A stretch of 31,741 bases of DNA, from contig BMAT01010138.1 in assembly GCA_019649035.1 (NCBI GenBank), positions 106,196-137,936 of the forward strand, given 5' to 3'. The position numbers and the translations under genes are program-made. Of the stretch, positions 29,117-31,741 are shown piece after piece. Below the pieces are notes generated by a model. That model did no database searches and was not told the origin of the DNA. It was given only the letters and a program-made list of their open reading frames with translations. Source of the stretch: Elysia marginata (taxonomy: Eukaryota; Mollusca; Gastropoda; Plakobranchidae). The stretch's first letter is position 1, and each line of letters opens with the position of its first letter.

Positions 29117-31599
29117 TACGCAAAAAATATGGATTTTGAGATAAAGAGCATGCGAGGCAATAATAGGAGATAAAGGGTGTTTGGAGAAGAGGAAGCGGAA
29201 GCAATATAAAGATAGATGTATAATGGATGATTGTCATGTTTACCTATAATTTGTGTCTAGCTTTGATTGTGATTTTCGGGCGGCTGCCCTCAGTATATAT
29301 GGCAGGATGCCAGCTCCGCCCGAAACTTATAAGTCACCGCAAAACGAAAAAAATTAGGTAAAGATGCCAATTGTCAAACTCCTAAAGTACCGCACTCTGC
29401 GAATTAAGTTATTATACCAATGTTGCGATCTGCTTGTTCGCACCTATCCGCTAAAAATGGCTGATAGAGCTTAACAGTGCCACAGAAAAATATGTTACTA
29501 ATATAAAAATTCTTTTAATATGTTAAACCAAGGAAGTTAAGACTATGACACAAAAGTGTGAGTCTAGCTGATAAACTGTAGGAAATCTTTGGTCTAGCAA
29601 ACTACATTCTCTACACTTTATTGGTAAACCTAAAGGTTGAACTAGATCTTATCTCAAAGGTAAATCCAGACCTCTTTAAGACTGGCAGTGTCTTTCTCAA
29701 GGATCTTGTTTGCCATTGGTGGAGCAACCAGACTTTGGTGAAGTAGGTTATCGTCCCAGCAGATTCCTGTCATGTCACAGACGTTGGTGGCGTTCTAGGG
29801 TTAAGGAAGGAGCGGGCAATGGTTAAAAGAATAGGTGCGGCAAGCGAAAAAAACGTATAGATTAACAGTCAGTTCACATCATAGTTGTTATTAATGAGAT
29901 ATTGTTTTAACAGTCTGATACGTTGTGTGTGTGTGGCTGCAAGAATTGATAAGGATGAAATCGTGAATAGCAGTGTTTTGATTCTTAAATGTTTCGCTTT
30001 TACTTTGTACTTTGTACTTTTTTAGAAATTGGCTTAATGAAAGTATAATGCTACCTCTTTTGCGTTCTAAGATATATTCTGCATAATGAAAGGAATTCTT
30101 ATAGAGAGATTTTTCAATGGAGCCTGACGATAGGTCCGGACTAATTGTGTAGTTTCCACAGTACGTGATTCACCTAAAAAAAATCAATTGTAGCACTACA
30201 GTCAATGTTCATAGCGTCACTGTGATAGTGTATGACTAAACTCGGTTTCTTTATAGATCTATGCAAGGTTCTTTTTACTGTATTTCCCGCATTGATAGTC
30301 TTTCCACGTAATAATTTCTATAGGAAACCGACAGTCCGACACCGTTGAAGAAACATGATAGGACTTAGTGTCTCTGAAGCTCACCGATGCCATTTTTGAA
30401 TACAGATTGTATAAATATCGGTCAATATTTAGCTTACTTTTCAATTTATCAAAACATGTTGATGACTACCCCTTAATATTCAGATACTGTAATTTTACAT
30501 CAATCAGTCCTTTTTATTTGTCATATATTTTTAGTAGATTTTCAAAAGGGCAGTTATAAAGGCAGAATCGAAAAATTCGCAAATATCCCGCTTTGAGATT
30601 TCTGCAAGTGCAACGCGACTAACGAAAAAGTAAAATCGAATAAAAAGAAGTACAGCCCTAAGATATTGTTTGAGACAGACGAAATTTGACTGCACGAGAA
30701 CAATATTATATTGTATGTTTCGATAATAGTTTACTTTGTTTTTTTTTTCCTACTTTTTCTGTTAAATTAGACGTACCAGAAATGTACTAGTAAAGTTGAC
30801 ATATTCTCTAACTGATTTAAGTTTTAGCATTTTCAGCTTAAGTTTACAAAGATATTTATTGACTATTTTAGGAATATTTCCGTTTCTATTTATGAGAGCT
30901 TTTCTAGGGGTTACTCACCATAGATACTCCGACAAAATCGAAAAACAACTTTGTAAATCTGTCCACTTCTGTCTCACACTGAAAAAAGAAGGCAAACAAG
31001 CAGAAAATAGGAACGATCTTTGTGAATTAAAAAAGTTCCAATATTTTATTATTCTTTTGTGTAAAAGCTTTAAAAAATTGAATTCATTTCTATGCTCTAT
31101 TTTCTTCACCTAGGCTACACCAACTTCTTAACCTCCTATAGTAGGTATTATTTGGTCTTTATAAGTCATGCCATTGACATTCTTTTCCTATATGTTTTGT
31201 CTTAAGTGAAGATTGTTATTCTGTTTCCTTTTTTGCTCCCCCTCCCCCCGTCGGTCCTTCAGATTGGTTGACTTGTAATTATTTCATTTAATGGATAAGG
31301 TTTTTATCTCTTAATTGGTTTTCTCCATCCTTATCTCCAGCAACAATATTCTTATAGAAAACTACTTAACCTGAATAACCAGTTTAGTCACATTTTACAT
31401 TTCTAAGAATAAAAATGAGGAAATACACATATGCACATTTACTTTGAAAAGAAATTTTTGTTTTGAAATGCACTGTGTTTTGAATTAAAAGCGTTTTTAA
31501 GGACGCTTTCTTAAAGTCAAGGCAAAATCTTACCATTTTCTTCAACTCTCCTGGAAGAGCGGTGCAAAGGATAACCTCGGACAAATTCTCAACGTCTTT
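14540..31599 (-). CDS. Multi-saposin-domain protein (prosaposin-like), 16 coding exons, 5' end outside the window
   Basis: Sixteen exons join in one frame to give 593 residues and a stop: 31599-31534, 30978-30919, 29794-29672, 28863-28765, 27962-27897, 27345-27286, 24823-24617, 23722-23624, 22784-22719, 21545-21486, 20447-20214, 19286-19076, 18330-18238, 17097-16955, 15753-15673 and 14653-14540. The cysteine pattern C1-x2-C2, C3, C4, C5-x5-C6 repeats, which is the saposin-B fold with three disulfides: one partial domain (C3-C6) and four complete ones. Saposins are small helical proteins that bind and lift lipids for lysosomal hydrolases or permeabilise membranes; precursors of several units are cut in the lysosome. 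The domains diverge strongly from each other and linkers after C6 run to about 60 residues. No saposin-A-type domain is seen. The signal peptide must lie beyond the right edge. Family assignment is firm; orthology to prosaposin itself is inference. Confidence 0.9.
14811..14894. repeat. Microsatellite (GTA)n
   Basis: About 27 GTA/GCA triplets, preceded by a short (GATT)n at 14784-14797. It lies just upstream of the last saposin exon, in the intron. Confidence 0.95.
15031..15655 (+). mobile_element. LINE (non-LTR retrotransposon) 3' fragment
   Basis: Plus strand from about 15051 to 15287 encodes the end of a reverse transcriptase ORF, including VGFFFHAPKLWNSVSI and AFKSFKAHLET, then a stop. 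This matches the conserved F-APKLWN-(LP)...F K--L motif of CR1/Jockey-like ORF2 ends. A 3' UTR follows and closes with CAAAGCACTGCAGAGCATCT, GGCGATATAAATATATTA and T/A-rich repeats, a typical 3' tail. It lies antisense in the last intron of the saposin gene, its tail ending about 18 bases from exon 15673-15753. Upstream parts of the element are missing. Confidence 0.65.
15673..15753 (-). CDS. Saposin gene exon, C4 and C5 of domain 5
   Basis: 81 bases, 27 residues, phase 0; acceptor TTTTCTCAG|TGT, donor GGG|GTAAGA. It encodes CDTFVRTFFDEFLGDV (C4) and ends PDFVCG with C5. It differs from the other C4 exons by also carrying C5. Confidence 0.87.
16955..17097 (-). CDS. Saposin gene fused exon: C1-C2 and C3 of domain 5
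   Basis: 143 bases; acceptor ATTATTCAG|AG (phase 1), donor CCG|GTGAGA (phase 0). It encodes HRAPWCDICEEVSSTVNAF with C1-x2-C2 and GDSVCMLMPTGLKYP with C3. Confidence 0.87.
17863..17942. repeat. 80-base inverted repeat (hairpin)
   Basis: Left arm 17863-17885 and right arm 17920-17942 pair over 23 bases with three mismatches; the core GCCTTGCCAT pairs perfectly with ATGGCAAGGC. The loop is 34 bases. It sits in a saposin intron between two GATA patches. Confidence 0.75.
18024..18138. repeat. Microsatellite (GATA)n
   Basis: Nearly perfect GATA units with a few GGTA/GATG variants at the left; a smaller GATA patch lies at 17797-17840. It is in the intron between the linker exon and the domain 5 exon. 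Confidence 0.95.
18238..18330 (-). CDS. Saposin gene linker exon between domains 4 and 5
   Basis: 93 bases bounded by phase-1 introns on both sides; acceptor TTTATTCACAG|AT, donor CGAG|GTAGAA. It encodes a cysteine-free, lysine-rich linker (LLTILGAAAEEVKSN..., MPKKADTVLKITR), a likely site of proteolytic processing. It is a symmetrical exon, so skipping it would keep the frame. Confidence 0.75.
19076..19286 (-). CDS. Saposin gene fused exon: C3, C4, C5-C6 of domain 4
   Basis: 211 bases; acceptor TTTTTTTTCTGTTTAG|GGC is strong, donor AAAG|GTGGGG is weak and in phase 1. It encodes VKYCDLL (C3), SAHCKMFVGE (C4) and MVCQSTAMC (C5, C6). Reading past the donor meets TAA at 19064-19062, so an isoform ending here after domain 4 is possible. 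The splice to the next exon restores the frame exactly (G + AT = Asp). Confidence 0.85.
20214..20447 (-). CDS. Saposin gene fused exon: C5-C6 of domain 3, linker, C1-C2 of domain 4
   Basis: 234 bases, 78 residues, phase 0; acceptor TTATACAG|GAC, donor CGT|GTAAGT. It opens DVTIMCDFLGMCQDDN (C5, C6; the NAT sequon of the sister exons is replaced by DVT), runs through a linker of about 44 residues and ends with GDCALCEIMMGKMF, the C1-x2-C2 of the next domain. The two parts are separate exons elsewhere in the gene. Confidence 0.88.
21486..21545 (-). CDS. Saposin gene exon, C4 of domain 3
   Basis: 60 bases, phase 0; acceptor TGTTCTCAG|TGC, donor CTG|GTAAGT. It encodes CKMEINQIISTFFDILD. Confidence 0.88.
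21867..21957. repeat. Microsatellite (GATA)n and (GA)n
   Basis: GATA units followed by GA, preceded by a 60-base purine-rich AAC/GAAAA stretch. It lies in the intron upstream of the C4 exon of domain 3. Confidence 0.95.
22719..22784 (-). CDS. Saposin gene exon, C3 of domain 3
   Basis: 66 bases, phase 0; acceptor CTTTATAG|GAA, donor ATG|GTGAGT. It encodes EDMEEMVDELFCPLLPKTF. Confidence 0.88.
23624..23722 (-). CDS. Saposin gene exon, C1-C2 of domain 3
   Basis: 99 bases, 33 residues, phase 0; acceptor CGTTAG|ATT, donor AAG|GTACAT. It contains AACNVCRRVMDTF with C1-x2-C2. Confidence 0.86.
24310..24351. repeat. 21-bp tandem duplication with TGACGT cores
   Basis: CCCAAGTCGTGACGTCGATTT at 24310-24330 is followed directly by a copy with two changes at 24331-24351. 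Each copy has a TGACGT half CRE. It lies in the intron between exons 24823-24617 and 23722-23624. Confidence 0.85.
24617..24823 (-). CDS. Saposin gene exon, C5-C6 of domain 2 plus long linker
   Basis: 207 bases, 69 residues, phase 0; acceptor CCCTCAG|AAC, donor CAC|GTAAGC. It begins NATNICEIIGVCWGPD (sequon, C5, C6). About 57 residues of cysteine-free linker follow (helical-looking, with KVLTPVAPLVKKIKEEN) and end EKYPH. The linker is much longer than in domain 1. Confidence 0.88.
24824..27285 (-). other. Largest saposin intron (2.46 kb)
   Basis: Between the C4 and C5-C6 exons of domain 2. Mostly AT-rich and featureless, with one GC-richer island at about 26080-26190 that contains a 55-codon minus-strand frame. 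No missed saposin exon was seen, and none is expected since the two exons are consecutive parts of a domain. Confidence 0.6.
27286..27345 (-). CDS. Saposin gene exon, C4 of domain 2
   Basis: 60 bases, phase 0; acceptor ATTTTTAG|TGC, donor TTC|GTAAGT. It encodes CKQQVEKFTDVIFDM and ends LSF. Confidence 0.88.
27897..27962 (-). CDS. Saposin gene exon, C3 of domain 2
   Basis: 66 bases, phase 0; acceptor ATCGATAG|GAA, donor AGG|GTAAGC. It encodes EDIEFLTEAGMCSLLPTKL, with C3 before the Leu-Pro turn. Confidence 0.88.
28558..28680 (+). repeat. Possible tRNA-derived SINE head (relic)
   Basis: An A-box-like TGGTTTAGTAT starts at 28564 and a B-box-like GGTTTGAACGT at 28607, 43 bases apart as in a tRNA gene. 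The arms pair poorly, so it is not a working tRNA. The downstream extent is a guess. Confidence 0.25.
28765..28863 (-). CDS. Saposin gene exon, C1-C2 of domain 2
   Basis: 99 bases, 33 residues, phase 0; donor AAG|GTTTGT. It contains QCTLCKEVIGQF, the C1-x2-C2 start of a saposin-B domain. The acceptor GAACAG|GAA follows a tract TTTTTGTGTCTTTTT and gives the same 99-base length as the equivalent exon of domain 3. Confidence 0.85.
29041..29114. repeat. Microsatellite (GA)n
   Basis: GA/GAAA units in the intron between the C5-C6 exon of domain 1 and the C1-C2 exon of domain 2. Confidence 0.95.
29274..29325. repeat. GC-rich hairpin
   Basis: TTTCGGGCGG at 29274-29283 is the exact reverse complement of CCGCCCGAAA at 29316-29325, and inside it CTGCC pairs with GGCAG around an AT-rich loop. 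It is a GC-rich island in an AT-rich intron. Confidence 0.7.
29672..29794 (-). CDS. Saposin gene exon, C5-C6 of domain 1 plus linker
   Basis: 123 bases, 41 residues, phase 0. It begins NATNVCDMTGICWDD: an N-glycosylation sequon followed by C5 and C6 with five residues between. Acceptor CCCTAG|AAC. The donor GAG|GTCTGG is weak; without it the frame stops five codons later (VWIYL then TGA), so the left border is less certain than the rest. Confidence 0.78.
29795..31533 (-). other. First two saposin introns in the window
   Basis: Intron sequence around the C4 exon at 30919-30978. AT-rich; nothing else recognised. Confidence 0.6.
30919..30978 (-). CDS. Saposin gene exon, C4 segment of domain 1
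   Basis: 60 bases, phase 0; acceptor TTTTTTCAG|TGT, donor ATG|GTGAGT. It encodes 20 residues beginning with C4 (CETEVDRFTKLFFDF), an amphipathic helix. Confidence 0.87.
31534..31599 (-). CDS. Saposin gene exon, C3 segment of domain 1 (partial domain)
   Basis: 66 bases, phase 0 at both ends; acceptor TCACAG|AAA, donor ATG|GTAAGA. It encodes 22 residues starting KDVENLSEV with C3 in the motif LCTALPGEL. The C1-C2 exon of this domain must lie to the right of the window. Confidence 0.87.
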
Positions 31600-31725
31600 C
31601 TGTGATGAGAAAAAAGATAAGATGGTTTGAGATTTCAAACGACATGACAATCTAAAATCTATAGTGTAAAATATATGGCTTTAAACATTCCAGCCAATAT
31701 TATCTAAAAACGTACATATTTTGTA

Positions 31726-31741
31726 TAGTAGTAGTAGTAGT
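31726..31741. repeat. Start of a (AGT)n microsatellite cut by the window edge
   Basis: Five AGT triplets run to the last base. Confidence 0.8.

Noticed and set aside
1-31741. CRISPR arrays, operons, rRNA or intact tRNA genes
   Set aside because: None seen. The tandem arrays present are microsatellites and one minisatellite without unique spacers.

Overview
The window looks like nuclear DNA of an invertebrate animal. It is AT-rich, its genes are split by introns of 0.4-2.5 kb with GT/AG borders and poly-T/pyrimidine tracts, it is full of (GA)n, (GATA)n and (GTA)n microsatellites, and it holds decayed LINE-like pieces. No bacterial, viral or organelle gene was seen. The style fits a lophotrochozoan, perhaps a mollusc, but that is inference from texture and gene content only.

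Two protein-coding genes can be reconstructed exon by exon, and they point towards each other. Gene 1 (+ strand, coding exons between 2212 and 5243) encodes a complete 222-residue Ras-family small GTPase with all five G boxes. It is closest in style to the Di-Ras and RASD/Rhes branches. Its switch II lacks the catalytic Gln and its C-terminus ends without a prenylation box. Gene 2 (- strand, from 31599 down to 14540, 5' end outside the window) encodes the last 593 residues of a multi-saposin protein resembling prosaposin. Sixteen coding exons join in one open frame and give one partial and four complete saposin-B domains, followed by a short hydrophobic/basic tail, a stop codon and an AATAAA signal. 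The upstream domains are each built from a repeating four-exon cassette (C1-C2, C3, C4, C5-C6) with exon lengths of exactly 99, 66 and 60 bases for the first three parts and phase-0 introns throughout. The last two domains use fused exons and two phase-1 introns.

Layout from left to right: 1-280, possible LINE 3' end on the minus strand; 281-2202, upstream region of the Ras gene; 2203-5243, the Ras gene, with an uninterrupted 110-codon antisense ORF and a CT/TATC microsatellite in its first intron; 5244-7560, nothing recognised; 7640-7940, a promoter-like patch with a perfect CRE followed by a TATA box; 8273-8645, purine microsatellites; 8650-12200, almost empty; 12201-13631, a minisatellite of about 34-bp units with an assembly gap of 78 N; 13632-14395, nothing recognised; 14395-31599, the saposin gene, with introns carrying microsatellites, a LINE 3' end, two strong hairpins and a possible tRNA-derived SINE head.

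The two genes have no evident functional link: one product is a cytosolic signalling switch, the other a predicted lysosomal or secreted lipid-binding precursor.
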